Shown: positions 29,463-39,685 of the stretch, piece by piece
Position numbering within the stretch: position 1 is the stretch's first letter
Layout of the letters: every line of letters begins with the position of its first letter
Assembly: GCF_001678755.1 (NCBI RefSeq)
Contig: NZ_LZDS01000025.1
Span: 1-64,000, forward strand
Reading direction: 5' to 3'
Length of the DNA stretch: 64,000 nucleotides
Source of the DNA: Acinetobacter gandensis
GTDB taxonomy: Bacteria; Pseudomonadota; Gammaproteobacteria; Pseudomonadales; Moraxellaceae
Notes under the pieces: generated by a model
The model's input: the letters and a program-made list of their open reading frames with translations, nothing else
Database searches by the model: none
What the model was told of the DNA's origin: nothing
Translations under genes and position numbers: made by a program

Positions 29463-30014
29463 TTAATTAATTTTATTTAACAACAATCCGATGTATTCAC
29501 CAAACCAAACAGCCGTTGTTAAATCTCCTTCAGGTGGCGTCACCTCAACGGGTGCATTATCAGATTGTGTCATTAGCCCCAAGAAGCTCGACATACGGTT
29601 TAAATCTGTAGTGCTTCGCCCTGTTGGCATAAGAGGTAAGCCCGACCACAACATGCCATGTTGCATGGCAAAAAGATTAATTTGCTGTAAAACAGCCAAT
29701 TTATCACCACTAAGACCTCCGCCATTGGTAAAACCAGCAGCTAATTTACCCTGCCAAGTGCGTGCTAACCAGCGCTTAGAAGACTGCTCCATAAAAAGTT
29801 TCATGGCAGCACTCAAGCTCCCCATATAGGTAGGGCAACCAAAAATTATCGCATCTGCCGCATCAAGCACATCCCAATCAACTTGTTCAACATTCATTAA
29901 ATGTACTTGAACACCCGCTTTTTCAGCACCTTGCGTAATATATTGGGCTACTTTAGCAGTATGTCCATATGGACTGTGATAAACAACAGCAAGAGATTTA
30001 GCAGTCAAAGACAT
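29463..30014 (-). CDS. Flavodoxin-family protein (WrbA/NADPH-quinone-reductase-like)
   Basis: An FMN-binding protein of 183 residues. The phosphate loop is YHSPYGHTAKVA (about 12-23), the second flavin loop is FGCPTYMGSLSAAMK (about 58-72) and the third is FTNGGGLSGDK (about 94-104). It is close to WrbA-type quinone reductases and other flavodoxin-fold NADPH-dependent reductases. The substrate is not determined. It is the last gene before a terminator; the upstream pgeF ends 40 bp away, so co-transcription is possible. Confidence 0.87.
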   Translation of the reverse strand: MSLTAKSLAVVYHSPYGHTAKVAQYITQGAEKAGVQVHLMNVEQVDWDVLDAADAIIFGCPTYMGSLSAAMKLFMEQSSKRWLARTWQGKLAAGFTNGGGLSGDKLAVLQQINLFAMQHGMLWSGLPLMPTGRSTTDLNRMSSFLGLMTQSDNAPVEVTPPEGDLTTAVWFGEYIGLLLNKIN

Positions 30015-30054
30015 AACAATTAAAAGTCGATAGATTCAGTCAAGTTTAGCATTT

Positions 30055-30795
30055 TCACGCCATAAAAACGAATGTTGCCATACGACCTGTTTTTGCTTCT
30101 CTACGGTATGAATAATATTGATCCGCTTGGCTGAATGAACATTGGTCTCCACCCAGTACAGTTTTAACACCATGTAATTTAAGTATATAAGTGGCTATAG
30201 AATACAGGTCCGCATAGTACTTCCCTGCTTTAACACCTTCTTTAAAAGCTGTCTCTAGTTCAGGATACTTGGAACAAAAGGCCGTCTTAACTTCAGCACC
30301 GATCTCAAAACAGTCTTGGCTAATGGCTGCACCCAACCAGGCCACAACAGGCTGACTTTGCATAGCTACAATAGTATTTTCAACAATACCGTGTGCTAAA
30401 CCTTTCCAACCTGCGTGTAAGTTGGCAACTTCGCTTCCATCCGCATTAACTAATACTATCGGCAAACAATCTGCTGTCATCATCATTAATACGTGGTGCT
30501 TACGCTGAGTTGTCATACCATCGCCTTCAGGCGCAGTAAAATACATTTGCTCATTAATCGTATGACAAATGGTACTATGAGTTTGATTCATCCAACTGAT
30601 TTTATCCACGCCATAGCCTGCAAAGTCTTGAAGCAATTGCATCCGGTGTTTTTGCACACGTGCAGGATTGTCACCAACATGCAAAGCAAGGTTAAACCCT
30701 GCTAATTCAGGTACATCTGATGACTGCATTTGCTCATGATGTACACGTGTTTGGCCCACATATACGCCGTGTGGCAGTCCCTGAACAAATTGCAT
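30055..30795 (-). CDS. pgeF: Multicopper-type purine nucleoside phosphorylase (YfiH/PgeF)
   Basis: A 246-residue protein of the YfiH (DUF152) family. Members have been described as polyphenol oxidases, purine nucleoside phosphorylases/deaminases, and in E. coli as an editing enzyme in peptidoglycan synthesis. Motifs are WMNQTHS, MMTADCLPIVL and LHAGWKGLAHGI (metal ligands Cys and His). I start it at ATG 30795, with AAAGGACG upstream; the longer frame to 30873 overlaps rluD. The rluD-yfiH order, next to bamD, is conserved in gammaproteobacteria. Confidence 0.93.
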   Translation of the reverse strand: MQFVQGLPHGVYVGQTRVHHEQMQSSDVPELAGFNLALHVGDNPARVQKHRMQLLQDFAGYGVDKISWMNQTHSTICHTINEQMYFTAPEGDGMTTQRKHHVLMMMTADCLPIVLVNADGSEVANLHAGWKGLAHGIVENTIVAMQSQPVVAWLGAAISQDCFEIGAEVKTAFCSKYPELETAFKEGVKAGKYYADLYSIATYILKLHGVKTVLGGDQCSFSQADQYYSYRREAKTGRMATFVFMA

Positions 30796-30838
30796 GTTGT
30801 CGTCCTTTGTAACTATAGCGAGTAAATCATTCTTAAGC

Positions 30839-31891
30839 TTAGTAAGCTTTATTTTCTGTACGGAGCACTTCAACTAAATGATTGAAGTCTTCTGGCCATG
30901 GTGCATCAAACATCATGTCTTCACCTGTACGTGGATGAACTAAGCCCAGTTGCACAGCATGCAATGCCTGACGTTTAAAGCCACGCAAAGTGTCGTCAAG
31001 TAATTGTGATGCGCCTGCTGGCATACGTACACGTGGCATATAAACGGGATCGCCAACAAGACCATGACCAATATACATCAGATGCACACGAATTTGATGT
31101 GTACGACCTGTCTCAAGACGTGCTTGAATACGAGTAAAGTTTTGGAAACGTTCTTTCACATTATAGTGAGTCACTGCTTCTTTACCGCCTGGTAACACCG
31201 CCATTTTTACGCGATCAACCGGATGACGTTTAATTGGCTCATCAATCGTGCCACCTGCAATGATATTGCCGTACACTACAAGATCATAAACGCGATAAAC
31301 AGACTTTTTCGCAAGCTGCTTACTCAATGAAAATTGTGACTCTAAGTTTTTAGCTACAACAAGTAGACCTGATGTATCCTTATCAATACGATGGACTAAG
31401 CCCGCACGTGTAAGTTCAGCCGATTTTGGATAATGATGCAAAATTGCATTCACTAACGTTCCGCTACTATTACCCGCACCCGGATGTACTACCATACCCA
31501 CAGGTTTGTTAATCACCATAATATCGTCATCTTCATAAACAATATTAAGTGGAATATCTTCAGGTAAGCTGCGTGTCTGTGCTTCAAGCTCAACTTCGAG
31601 TGTTAAAAGCTCATTGCCTTCACATTTGTACTTTGGCTTGACAGTGTTACCATTGACCAACAAATGGCCCTCTTTGAGCCATTGTTTGAGTTTTTCACGA
31701 GAAAAATCAGTCCAAACCAGCGCAGAAACTTGGTCGATACGTTGTCCTAAATAGCTTTCATCCAATTGAAATTGCAACGATAAACGTGTTGCAGTTGAGT
31801 CTGAAGTATGGTTATCTGCATCCTCAGAATCTTCAAGTAAATTGAAATCAGTTTCAGGGAAATTAGAATTGGAAGATTGTGCTTGACTCAT
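30839..31891 (-). CDS. rluD: 23S rRNA pseudouridine synthase RluD
   Basis: Makes pseudouridine at positions 1911, 1915 and 1917 of helix 69 in 23S rRNA. It has 350 residues: an acidic N-terminal extension (1-35), an S4 RNA-binding domain (about 45-105) and the RluA-type catalytic domain with HRIDKDTSG (catalytic Asp170). The N-terminal extension is longer than in E. coli. It is divergent from bamD and followed by pgeF. Confidence 0.95.
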   Translation of the reverse strand: MSQAQSSNSNFPETDFNLLEDSEDADNHTSDSTATRLSLQFQLDESYLGQRIDQVSALVWTDFSREKLKQWLKEGHLLVNGNTVKPKYKCEGNELLTLEVELEAQTRSLPEDIPLNIVYEDDDIMVINKPVGMVVHPGAGNSSGTLVNAILHHYPKSAELTRAGLVHRIDKDTSGLLVVAKNLESQFSLSKQLAKKSVYRVYDLVVYGNIIAGGTIDEPIKRHPVDRVKMAVLPGGKEAVTHYNVKERFQNFTRIQARLETGRTHQIRVHLMYIGHGLVGDPVYMPRVRMPAGASQLLDDTLRGFKRQALHAVQLGLVHPRTGEDMMFDAPWPEDFNHLVEVLRTENKAY

Positions 31892-31962
31892 TTGCTCATT
31901 CAGACAAAAGTGGTTTAATAGTTCAATTGTAGCTCATTGCCCGTATTAACAGAGGAATTTTT

Positions 31963-32952
31963 ATGTCGCTACCAAAATATAAAATGACAATGCTTGCTCT
32001 AACTATAGGCATTGCATCGGCAATGGTAGGCTGTAGCAGTAATCCAAAGAAAGAAGTGGTCGACACAGGTCCACAATCAAGCGAACAGGTTTATATCGAA
32101 AAAGCAAAAAAAGCGCTTGAACGTAACCAATATACAGATGCGGCAAAACACCTTGAAGCACTTGAAACCTATTACCCTACGGGTAACTATGCACAGCAAG
32201 CGCAACTTGAACTATTGTATGTAAAATTTCAGCAAAAAGACTATGAAGGTGCAATCGCACTTGCAGACCGTTTTATTCGTATGAATCCACAGCATCCACA
32301 AGTTGACTACGCTTACTATGTGCGTGGTGTGTCAAACATGGAGCAAAACTATAACGGTTTACTTCGCTATACGTCATTAAAACAGTCACACCGTGATGTC
32401 AGCTATTTAAAAGTGGCATACCAGAACTTTGTCGACTTTATTCGTCGTTATCCTTCAAGCGAATATGCTGTTGATGCCGCACAGCGCATGAAGTTTATTA
32501 GCCAAGAATTGGCTGAAAGCGAAATGAATGCTGCACGTTTCAACGTAAAGCGTAAAGCATGGTTAGCTGCGGTTGAGCGCTCACTTTGGGTGATTGAACA
32601 CTACCCGCAAGCACCGCAAGTACCCGAAGCTTTAGCAACTGTCGCTTATGGCTATGACAAACTCGGTGATAAAACAACATCTCAACAATATATTGAAGTG
32701 CTGAAGCTCAACTACCCTAAATTGGTTAAGTCCGACGGTACCGTGAATATGCGTGCCGCACGTAGTGAAGGTAGTTTTATTAACCGTGCGACCTTAGGTA
32801 TTTTTGGTAAAGAAGCCCAAACTTTAACGGAACAAAACCCGTCTGAAGTTGAGGCCGATGAAGAAAAACGTAGTTTGACTAATCGTTTAAGCTTTGGCTT
32901 ACTCGATCGTCCAAAAGATGAAAAAACACAATCGACCGAAGCAGCTGAATAA
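31963..32952 (+). CDS. bamD: Outer-membrane assembly lipoprotein BamD
   Basis: An essential subunit of the BAM complex that folds beta-barrel proteins into the outer membrane. The lipobox MVGC puts the lipidated Cys at residue 24. TPR-like repeats fill about 45-260, followed by a charged tail. At 329 residues it is longer than E. coli BamD (245) because of this C-terminal extension. It is divergent from rluD, the usual order, and closed by a terminator. Confidence 0.94.
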   Translation: MSLPKYKMTMLALTIGIASAMVGCSSNPKKEVVDTGPQSSEQVYIEKAKKALERNQYTDAAKHLEALETYYPTGNYAQQAQLELLYVKFQQKDYEGAIALADRFIRMNPQHPQVDYAYYVRGVSNMEQNYNGLLRYTSLKQSHRDVSYLKVAYQNFVDFIRRYPSSEYAVDAAQRMKFISQELAESEMNAARFNVKRKAWLAAVERSLWVIEHYPQAPQVPEALATVAYGYDKLGDKTTSQQYIEVLKLNYPKLVKSDGTVNMRAARSEGSFINRATLGIFGKEAQTLTEQNPSEVEADEEKRSLTNRLSFGLLDRPKDEKTQSTEAAE

Positions 32953-32981
32953 TATCAGTTCATATATTGTCGATTTTTTAC

Positions 32982-33013
32982 AAAGGGCAAGTTAGAATAC
33001 TTGCCCTTTTGTC
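32982..33013 (+). terminator. Terminator of bamD
   Basis: The 10-bp stem aaagggcaag/cttgcccttt (32982-32991 with 33000-33009) has an 8-nt loop and is followed by tt. Confidence 0.85.
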
Positions 33014-33156
33014 TTTTCATGATGAAATTTATCAGATAGATTAAAAGATACGCACTCTTTAGCACATACCGATTTTGTAGAAATGAATTACAGCATTGCT
33101 GACGTTATTTTACTTAAAGAACTGCACTAACTGACCGAATAGACAGACAATACAGC

Positions 33157-35082
33157 ATGGCAATTCCACAACACACCATTGATCAAATTTTAGATCGCAC
33201 CGACATTGTCGATGTGATTGGTCAGTTTGTGAAATTGAAAAAGACCGGACGCACCTATTCTGGATGTTGCCCTTTCCATCAGGAAAAATCGCCATCTTTC
33301 CATGTATATCGTGATAAACAATACTTTCACTGTTTTGGTTGTCAAGCCAATGGTAATGCCATTCGCTTTTTAATGGATATCGGTAGCCGAAACTTTATTG
33401 AAGTAATGAAGGATCTCTCTAGCCAAACAGGTATTGAGCTCCCTAAAGACAATACAGACTCAAATAAACTTAAATATAAACGTGAGTCAAAACCCAAACC
33501 TGTAGAAAAAAAGCCTGCTGCATCGACACAAGAGCCTCTGGTTCAACAACCATCAAATTCAGATACACCCGCAGTTTTTGAACATGATCCATTTGCTGAG
33601 TTTCAGTCTGCAGACGAAGCTTTTTATGGCAATGATCCATTTGCGCATTTCGATCAAATTGCTGATGGTTTTGAAGATGTCCCGCAAGACGGTAACCTTT
33701 ACGACCTATTAGAAAATGTCGCCCAATTTTATGAGCAACAGCTTCCATTAAGCCAAATCGGTCAAGCCTATTTTAAACAGCGTGGGCTGAGTGCAGAAAC
33801 CATTGCCTATTGGCGGCTGGGTTATGCCCCTGAAGATTGGCAGCATTTAGAAAAAGCGTTCCCACAAGATATCGAAGGGCTTAAGTTATTAGGCTTAATT
33901 CGTACCAGTGATAGCGGACGTGACTTCGACTTATTACGTGAACGGGTTATTTTCCCGATTCGCGATAATAAAGGCCGTGTTGTCGGTTTTGGTGGTCGTG
34001 CCCTGAATGACGAGATTAAGCCCAAATACATTAACTCGCCAGATTCTGAGGTCTTCCATAAAAACCAATTGCTTTACGGCCTATATGAAGGCCGTAAACA
34101 GAAAGCGCAAGACTGGCTCATGGTGGAGGGTTACATGGATGTCATTGCATTACAGCAATATGGCATACATGGTGCTGTAGCAACACTAGGGACAGCCAGC
34201 AATACCGATCATTTAAATATTTTATTTAAACAAAATAATCGAATCACTATTGCTTTTGATGGTGATGCTGCTGGTCAAAAAGCAGCACGTCGTACCCTTG
34301 AAATTGCTCTACCGCTGCTGAATGACGGCCGCGAACTCAAGTTCTTTGTACTGCCAAATGATCACGACCCTGACTCGCTCATTCGCCGCGAAGGCATTGA
34401 AAATTTCCGACGTTTATTAGATCAATCACCATTAATGTCGGATTTTATTTTTGCTCTGTTGACGCAGAACCAAAATATTGCAACACCTGAAGGTAAAAGT
34501 CAGGTGATGGGCGAATTAAAAAATTTGACAGAGCTATTACCGAAGCATGGTTCATTCCGTTATTTATTACAGCAATTCTTCCGTGAAAAATTAGGTTTTA
34601 ATCGTAAGTGGCAACCACAAGTTAACAATGATGCTTCTTTGAGCTTCAGTACCAAAATTGATGCTGAAGAATATGTCATCGCCATTTTAATTAACCACCC
34701 TTATCTTTATATTCACTTTGAGCCATTACGCGCACTGGTTTCACAAGACTTATTACTCTTCCACATATTGAATATTTTCAATGTGATTTTCGATGAGTTA
34801 CCTGATGACCCTGAGCTTTCGACTTATTATGTGTTAGGTGCGTGTGCGGCTCATCATCATGAATTGCAGCATATTTTAGAACACGCAAATATAAGCGACT
34901 ATACGTCTTCGCCTGAACAGGCGGATAAGCTGGCAGCAGATTTTTCGACTAAGCTGCAATATGCTTTCTTAGAGCAAAAAATTAAAACCAATAAGTTCTC
35001 GTCACTTGCAGAAATGCGCAATCTCAAACAACGAATTGCAGAGATTGCGAAAAAACGATCACTGACTTTACTTGAAGATTAA
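33157..35082 (+). CDS. dnaG: DNA primase
   Basis: Synthesises RNA primers at the replication fork. It has 641 residues. The zinc-binding domain has ligands C38, H41, C59 and C62 (CCPFH and HCFGC). After an unusually long, low-complexity linker at about 98-180 comes the RNA polymerase domain (ERVIFPIRD, GFGGRALND, VEGYMDVIAL) with the acidic FDGDAAG Toprim motif, then a C-terminal helicase-binding domain. The linker contains two related acidic blocks, DPFAEF (144-149) and DPFAHF (160-165). The gene is not in the rpsU-dnaG-rpoD operon of E. coli: rpoD is 17 kb away. Confidence 0.95.
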   Translation: MAIPQHTIDQILDRTDIVDVIGQFVKLKKTGRTYSGCCPFHQEKSPSFHVYRDKQYFHCFGCQANGNAIRFLMDIGSRNFIEVMKDLSSQTGIELPKDNTDSNKLKYKRESKPKPVEKKPAASTQEPLVQQPSNSDTPAVFEHDPFAEFQSADEAFYGNDPFAHFDQIADGFEDVPQDGNLYDLLENVAQFYEQQLPLSQIGQAYFKQRGLSAETIAYWRLGYAPEDWQHLEKAFPQDIEGLKLLGLIRTSDSGRDFDLLRERVIFPIRDNKGRVVGFGGRALNDEIKPKYINSPDSEVFHKNQLLYGLYEGRKQKAQDWLMVEGYMDVIALQQYGIHGAVATLGTASNTDHLNILFKQNNRITIAFDGDAAGQKAARRTLEIALPLLNDGRELKFFVLPNDHDPDSLIRREGIENFRRLLDQSPLMSDFIFALLTQNQNIATPEGKSQVMGELKNLTELLPKHGSFRYLLQQFFREKLGFNRKWQPQVNNDASLSFSTKIDAEEYVIAILINHPYLYIHFEPLRALVSQDLLLFHILNIFNVIFDELPDDPELSTYYVLGACAAHHHELQHILEHANISDYTSSPEQADKLAADFSTKLQYAFLEQKIKTNKFSSLAEMRNLKQRIAEIAKKRSLTLLED

Positions 35083-35152
35083 AGTTTTTGGGCGGAAATA
35101 AGCCCCTATAAGATGCATGACATTCAATAAAACATTGAATATTTGCAGCGAG

Positions 35153-36436
35153 TTATTTCTTCGGTTTACGACGATTTTCCGCAGTATGAACCAAATCTTG
35201 TTCTAACATTTCAAAATAGGCTGGATCTTCAGCGGTCGCTGCATGGCGCAATGCAATAGATGTCGGATGCAGTAATTTTTGTGTTAAGCGATGAGAAAAC
35301 TCTTGCATGACTTGCGCAGCATCTTCCCCTTTTTGCAGACGATTTAAAGCCAAAGCCAATTCTTCCTGACGTAAAGCTTCACCCTGTGCACGGTAGGCAT
35401 GAATTGTTGAGCCAGCTTGATTCACTTTTTGTTGCGTGATCAAATCAGTCGCAAGCTGATTGACCATAACTTCAGCTTCAACCGCTGCTTGCCGACGCTG
35501 AGCTAAGTTTTCTTCAATCACCGTTTGCAGGTCATCAACACCGTACAAATAGACGCCATCTAGACTTTCTACTTTCGCTTCAATATCACGTGGTACAGCC
35601 AAATCCACTAACAACATTTGCTTATAACGACGTTTTTTCAATGCGGCTTTTACATCAGCAAAATGAATAACCTGATGCAAACTACCAGTACAACTTGAGA
35701 TCACATCTGCGCGATACAAATTAGCCGCCAGATCATCAAATTCAATAATTTCAACTTCAACGCGATGTGCAATTTCTTGGGCCAAAGCTTCAGCACGTGC
35801 GCGTGTACGGTTACAAATTATGATTTTACCAACACCCATTTCAGCTAAATGCTTCGCCACAAGACTATTCATTTCACCTGCAGCAACAACCATCACGGTT
35901 AGTTGTTCGGGCTTGCTAAACACCTGTAAAGCTAACTGCGCTACTGCATAACCCATTGAAACAGCGTGACTTCCAACAGCAGTTTCAGAACGTACTCGCT
36001 TCGCTGCATAAAAAGCATATTCAAAAATTCGGTTTAAATTGGGAGAAACAGTTGACGCATCTTTGGCTAAAGATAAGGCCGTTTTCACTTGCCCTAAAAT
36101 TTGCGGCTCACCAAGCATCAAAGAATCAAGACCACTCGCAACCCGCATTAAATGTGTTACGGCTTGTGCATTTTCATAACGATACACGTGATTTGACAAT
36201 TGCTTTACATCAATACCATTTGATTGGGCGAGCCAATTCAATACCATGTCTGCATTTTCAGACATCGCATACACTTCGGTACGATTACATGTAGACACCA
36301 CCACCATGTCATTCAATTCAGGGGTGTGGCTTTGCTGTTCAAGTAAAGCACTTAACTTTTCAGGGTTAAATGCGACTTGCTCACGCAGTTCTACAGAGGC
36401 GGTTTGATGGTTGACACCCAATGCAAAGAAAGACAT
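35153..36436 (-). CDS. hemA: Glutamyl-tRNA reductase
   Basis: First committed step of C5-pathway tetrapyrrole synthesis: it reduces Glu-tRNA to glutamate-1-semialdehyde with NADPH. It has 427 residues. The catalytic Cys is Cys50 in [22 protein letters not shown] is at about 107-116, and the dinucleotide-binding region starts near 188 ([11 protein letters not shown]). It is divergent from the TPR-lolB-ispE genes, as in Pseudomonas, with only 33 bp between the coding frames as drawn. Confidence 0.96.
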   Translation of the reverse strand: MSFFALGVNHQTASVELREQVAFNPEKLSALLEQQSHTPELNDMVVVSTCNRTEVYAMSENADMVLNWLAQSNGIDVKQLSNHVYRYENAQAVTHLMRVASGLDSLMLGEPQILGQVKTALSLAKDASTVSPNLNRIFEYAFYAAKRVRSETAVGSHAVSMGYAVAQLALQVFSKPEQLTVMVVAAGEMNSLVAKHLAEMGVGKIIICNRTRARAEALAQEIAHRVEVEIIEFDDLAANLYRADVISSCTGSLHQVIHFADVKAALKKRRYKQMLLVDLAVPRDIEAKVESLDGVYLYGVDDLQTVIEENLAQRRQAAVEAEVMVNQLATDLITQQKVNQAGSTIHAYRAQGEALRQEELALALNRLQKGEDAAQVMQEFSHRLTQKLLHPTSIALRHAATAEDPAYFEMLEQDLVHTAENRRKPKK

Positions 36437-36469
36437 ATCAGATCATCATTTCGCTAAATTTATGCTATT

Positions 36470-38227
36470 GTGCAACATCGGTGTCATAAAAAGCATTACT
36501 TGGATCAAGAAAAATTGCGTCTAACAAATAGCCGAATTAACGGCCAGACAATAAAGCATTATTCTACCACATTCTTACTTGTGGGTAGCATGGCTTCAAC
36601 TCTCCCTATTCGGGCAGTTGGAGAAGTTTACCATGCAAATTCAGGATATGATGCAATAAAACAAAGTATGATTGCTGAGTTTGCATTGGCATACCAAGAT
36701 ATTCCAACTGCTTTGCATAATTACACTGTTCTTGCGATTAAAAGTAAATCAAGTATGGTCAAGCAACGCGCTCTAAATGTTGCGATTGAGCAAAATGACT
36801 TACATGCAGCATTAGACATTGCAACCCATTGGGTGGTGCAAGAACCTGAAGACGTTCCTGCTTTATTTTATTTATCACATATCGCGTTAAAATCCCATGA
36901 GTACGAACTCGCGGCGGAAACACTCGATAAAATATTAACTATTGACCCAAATGCAGACCTTGAGCAAATCTTGGCAGGTATTTCACCTGAATCGACGGAC
37001 GATCGTGCTTATCTCATTCAGGCTTTAAGTGCCAGTAAAGAAAAAAATAATCCTTCTATTTTGGTTTTAGTCGCAGGCTTACAGGCACAAAATGGTGAAA
37101 TTGCAGATGCACTTGACACCATTAATCTTGCACTAAAAAAACGTCCAAAAGTCACTGGCTACATTTTAATGAAAGCCAATTTATTAATGGCTATGGGCGA
37201 TGAAGATGAAGTTTTAAAATGGTTTGAAAAATCCAGTCGTAAGCACCGAAATAATATGGAAGTGCGACTCGCCGAAGCCAAATATCTGATTAAAATTAAC
37301 CAATCAGAACTTGGTCTCAAAAAATTAGAAGACATTTTAAAAAAATGGCCTGATGCTGAAGAAGCCTTATTCATGGCGGGTTTAACCAGTATTGACTTAG
37401 AGCTGTATGAAAAAGCTGAAAAATATTTGGTCGAACTGCGTTATTCATCGCAATTTCAAAACGAAGCTTATTACTATTTGGCTGTCAATGCGGAACGTAA
37501 GCAACATTTTGAAACTGCAAAAGCCTACTATCGTTTGGTCGATGGCAGCTTATATACCGTTTCACGCCGCAATATGATCAGTATTTTTGCTCAACAAAGT
37601 AAATTGCATGATGCTTTGCGCTTTTTAACGCAAGAACGTGTCAACTATCCACAACATGCAAGTTTTCTGTATTTGGCTCAGGCGGATATTCTTAAACGCA
37701 TGAATAATAAAAAAGCAGCCATTCGCTTACTTGATGAAGCAGTACGCAACTTACCCGACGATCCAGAATTAATTTATTCAGAAGTTTTACTTTTAGATGC
37801 CCATCAAGATAAAGATAAACTGGACAGACTACTTAAACAATTACTCGAAATTGAGCCCAATAGCCCAACCTATTTGAATGCTTATGCCTACACTTTAGCC
37901 GTGCAAAACCGCCGTTTAGATGAGGCGCGTAAATATGTTGAACATGCCTTGGAATATGCGCCTGAACAAGCCTCGATATTGGATACACTCGGATATATTT
38001 GTTATTTACAAAATGATTTTAGTACAGCTGCGGCCGTGTTAGAAAAAGCTTTTGAATTAAGCAATAGCGTCAAAATAGGTGTTCGCTATGCGCGTTCTGT
38101 CTTTATGTTAGGCGACTTGTCAAAATTTGACGCCCTGTTACAACAACTCCAACAAAAATACCCGAATGATCCGCAATTAGAACAGCTGAATTCGTTATTG
38201 TTACCCCTACAAATGAAAAAGAGTTAA
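36470..38227 (+). CDS. Exported tetratricopeptide-repeat protein upstream of lolB
   Basis: A protein of up to 585 residues built from TPR repeats over about residues 60-580 (for example ALFYLSHIALKSHEYELA), with a hydrophobic signal-like stretch at about 28-50 (KHYSTTFLLVGSMAST). It resembles the TPR protein encoded next to lolB in pseudomonads. The start is uncertain: GTG 36470 opens the frame, TTG 36515 is possible, and the natural first codon of the signal peptide is ATA at 36551, where one would expect ATG. It is nine bases from lolB, so the two are co-transcribed. Confidence 0.82.
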   Translation: MQHRCHKKHYLDQEKLRLTNSRINGQTIKHYSTTFLLVGSMASTLPIRAVGEVYHANSGYDAIKQSMIAEFALAYQDIPTALHNYTVLAIKSKSSMVKQRALNVAIEQNDLHAALDIATHWVVQEPEDVPALFYLSHIALKSHEYELAAETLDKILTIDPNADLEQILAGISPESTDDRAYLIQALSASKEKNNPSILVLVAGLQAQNGEIADALDTINLALKKRPKVTGYILMKANLLMAMGDEDEVLKWFEKSSRKHRNNMEVRLAEAKYLIKINQSELGLKKLEDILKKWPDAEEALFMAGLTSIDLELYEKAEKYLVELRYSSQFQNEAYYYLAVNAERKQHFETAKAYYRLVDGSLYTVSRRNMISIFAQQSKLHDALRFLTQERVNYPQHASFLYLAQADILKRMNNKKAAIRLLDEAVRNLPDDPELIYSEVLLLDAHQDKDKLDRLLKQLLEIEPNSPTYLNAYAYTLAVQNRRLDEARKYVEHALEYAPEQASILDTLGYICYLQNDFSTAAAVLEKAFELSNSVKIGVRYARSVFMLGDLSKFDALLQQLQQKYPNDPQLEQLNSLLLPLQMKKS

Positions 38228-38236
38228 AACATTTTT

Positions 38237-38815
38237 ATGCGTATAACTTCAAAATTTGGGTTATCCACCCTCACTTGCTGTACATTATTTTTCACCGGTT
38301 GTCAGCAATATGTACAACCCCAAACTCCGCCTACGCCCGAAGAAATTGCTGCAAACCAATTTAATCTACAAGGTAAGATTGGTGTTCGAACCCCTCAGCA
38401 AACAGGTAGTGCATTTTTTACGTGGGCACAAGACCGTGAAGAATACGAGATTGAACTGAGTGGTATTTTAGGTGTCGGTAAAACCCAAATATCTGGCAAA
38501 TCAGGGCTCGTTCAACTCAATAGTGCAAAAACCGGCCTCATTGAAGCAGATACACCAGAAGAATTGCTTGAGCGTGCAACTGGTTGGCAAGCTCCAATCA
38601 CCCATTTAGTTGATTGGGTTCAAGCACGTCCTGCAACGACTCAAGCAAAAATCACCCGTGACACCGCAGAACGCCCTCAACAGATACTTGAAGATGGTTG
38701 GACCGTAGATCTAAGCTACAACGATGCTGCACAGCTGCCAAATAAGTTAATTTTAAAACAAGCGCTTGAGAACGGTACAGAAAACCGTATTACAATGATC
38801 ATTCAAAATCGTTAA
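38237..38815 (+). CDS. lolB: Outer-membrane lipoprotein LolB
   Basis: Receives lipoproteins from the periplasmic carrier LolA and inserts them into the outer membrane. It has 192 residues; the lipobox FTGC gives the lipidated Cys22, and the mature part is the LolA/LolB half-barrel, with the NLQGKIGVRTPQQTGSA opening. It sits between the TPR gene (9 bp) and ispE (18 bp), the standard gammaproteobacterial order. Confidence 0.92.
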   Translation: MRITSKFGLSTLTCCTLFFTGCQQYVQPQTPPTPEEIAANQFNLQGKIGVRTPQQTGSAFFTWAQDREEYEIELSGILGVGKTQISGKSGLVQLNSAKTGLIEADTPEELLERATGWQAPITHLVDWVQARPATTQAKITRDTAERPQQILEDGWTVDLSYNDAAQLPNKLILKQALENGTENRITMIIQNR

Positions 38816-38833
38816 TTTTTTCTAAGCTGACTT

Positions 38834-39682
38834 ATGACTTCTGTGATTCGTGTACCTTCTCCAGCAAAACTTAATCTTTTTTTGCATATCACGGGTCGCC
38901 GTGCCAATGGCTATCACGAATTACAGACCATTTTTCAGCTCATTGATCTTTGCGACTGGCTTGAATTTAGCCAAAGCGAAGTAACAGATGAGCAAGCTTT
39001 GATTCAAATAGATGGTTTAAATAATGTCAATCTAGAGCAAAACCTTATTTTTCGTGCTGCGCAAATACTCAAACCTTTCGCGAAAAATTTGACTGCACAA
39101 AGTATCCGCATTGAGAAAAATATTCCTATGGGTGCAGGACTAGGCGGGGGTTCATCCAATGCTGCAACCACGCTTATTGTGCTGAATAAATTATGGCAAT
39201 GTGAATTAAATACTGAACAATTGGCAGCATTAGGTATACAACTTGGCGCAGATGTTCCGGTATTTGTACATGGTTTAAATGCATGGGCTGAAGGCATTGG
39301 TGAACACTTAACATTCATAGATTTAGATCAAAAACAGTACATTGTGTTAAAACCTGACTGTTTTATCAGCACTCAACTGCTTTTTTCACAAAAAACGTTG
39401 ACAAGAGACACGAAGCCTACTAAATTTTGCGGCTATCAGGATATGCCATCTGATTTTGGAAATAACTTTGAGCCTGTGGCAAGAAGTTTGTATCCCGAAG
39501 TCGATGAGGCAATGCAGTATTTAGATCAGTTCGGTACAGCAAAGCTTACAGGTACAGGTGCTTGTGTATTTACTGAAGTAACTGAAAAAATGAATATTGA
39601 TGACATTCTGAAAAATTCACCATGTAAAGCTTACTTGGTTCAGAGTTTGAAAGAATCACCATTACGTCATTTTGAAGTTTGA
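38834..39682 (+). CDS. ispE: 4-diphosphocytidyl-2-C-methyl-D-erythritol kinase
   Basis: Fourth step of the MEP pathway to isoprenoid precursors; a GHMP-family kinase. It has 282 residues. The substrate segment PSPAKLNLFLHITGRRANGYHE starts at residue 8, and the ATP-binding loop PMGAGLGGGSSNAA is at about 98-111. The stop codon is only three bases from the first of four tRNA-Gln genes, so the tRNAs are probably cut out of the same transcript. Confidence 0.96.
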   Translation: MTSVIRVPSPAKLNLFLHITGRRANGYHELQTIFQLIDLCDWLEFSQSEVTDEQALIQIDGLNNVNLEQNLIFRAAQILKPFAKNLTAQSIRIEKNIPMGAGLGGGSSNAATTLIVLNKLWQCELNTEQLAALGIQLGADVPVFVHGLNAWAEGIGEHLTFIDLDQKQYIVLKPDCFISTQLLFSQKTLTRDTKPTKFCGYQDMPSDFGNNFEPVARSLYPEVDEAMQYLDQFGTAKLTGTGACVFTEVTEKMNIDDILKNSPCKAYLVQSLKESPLRHFEV

Positions 39683-39685
39683 TAT

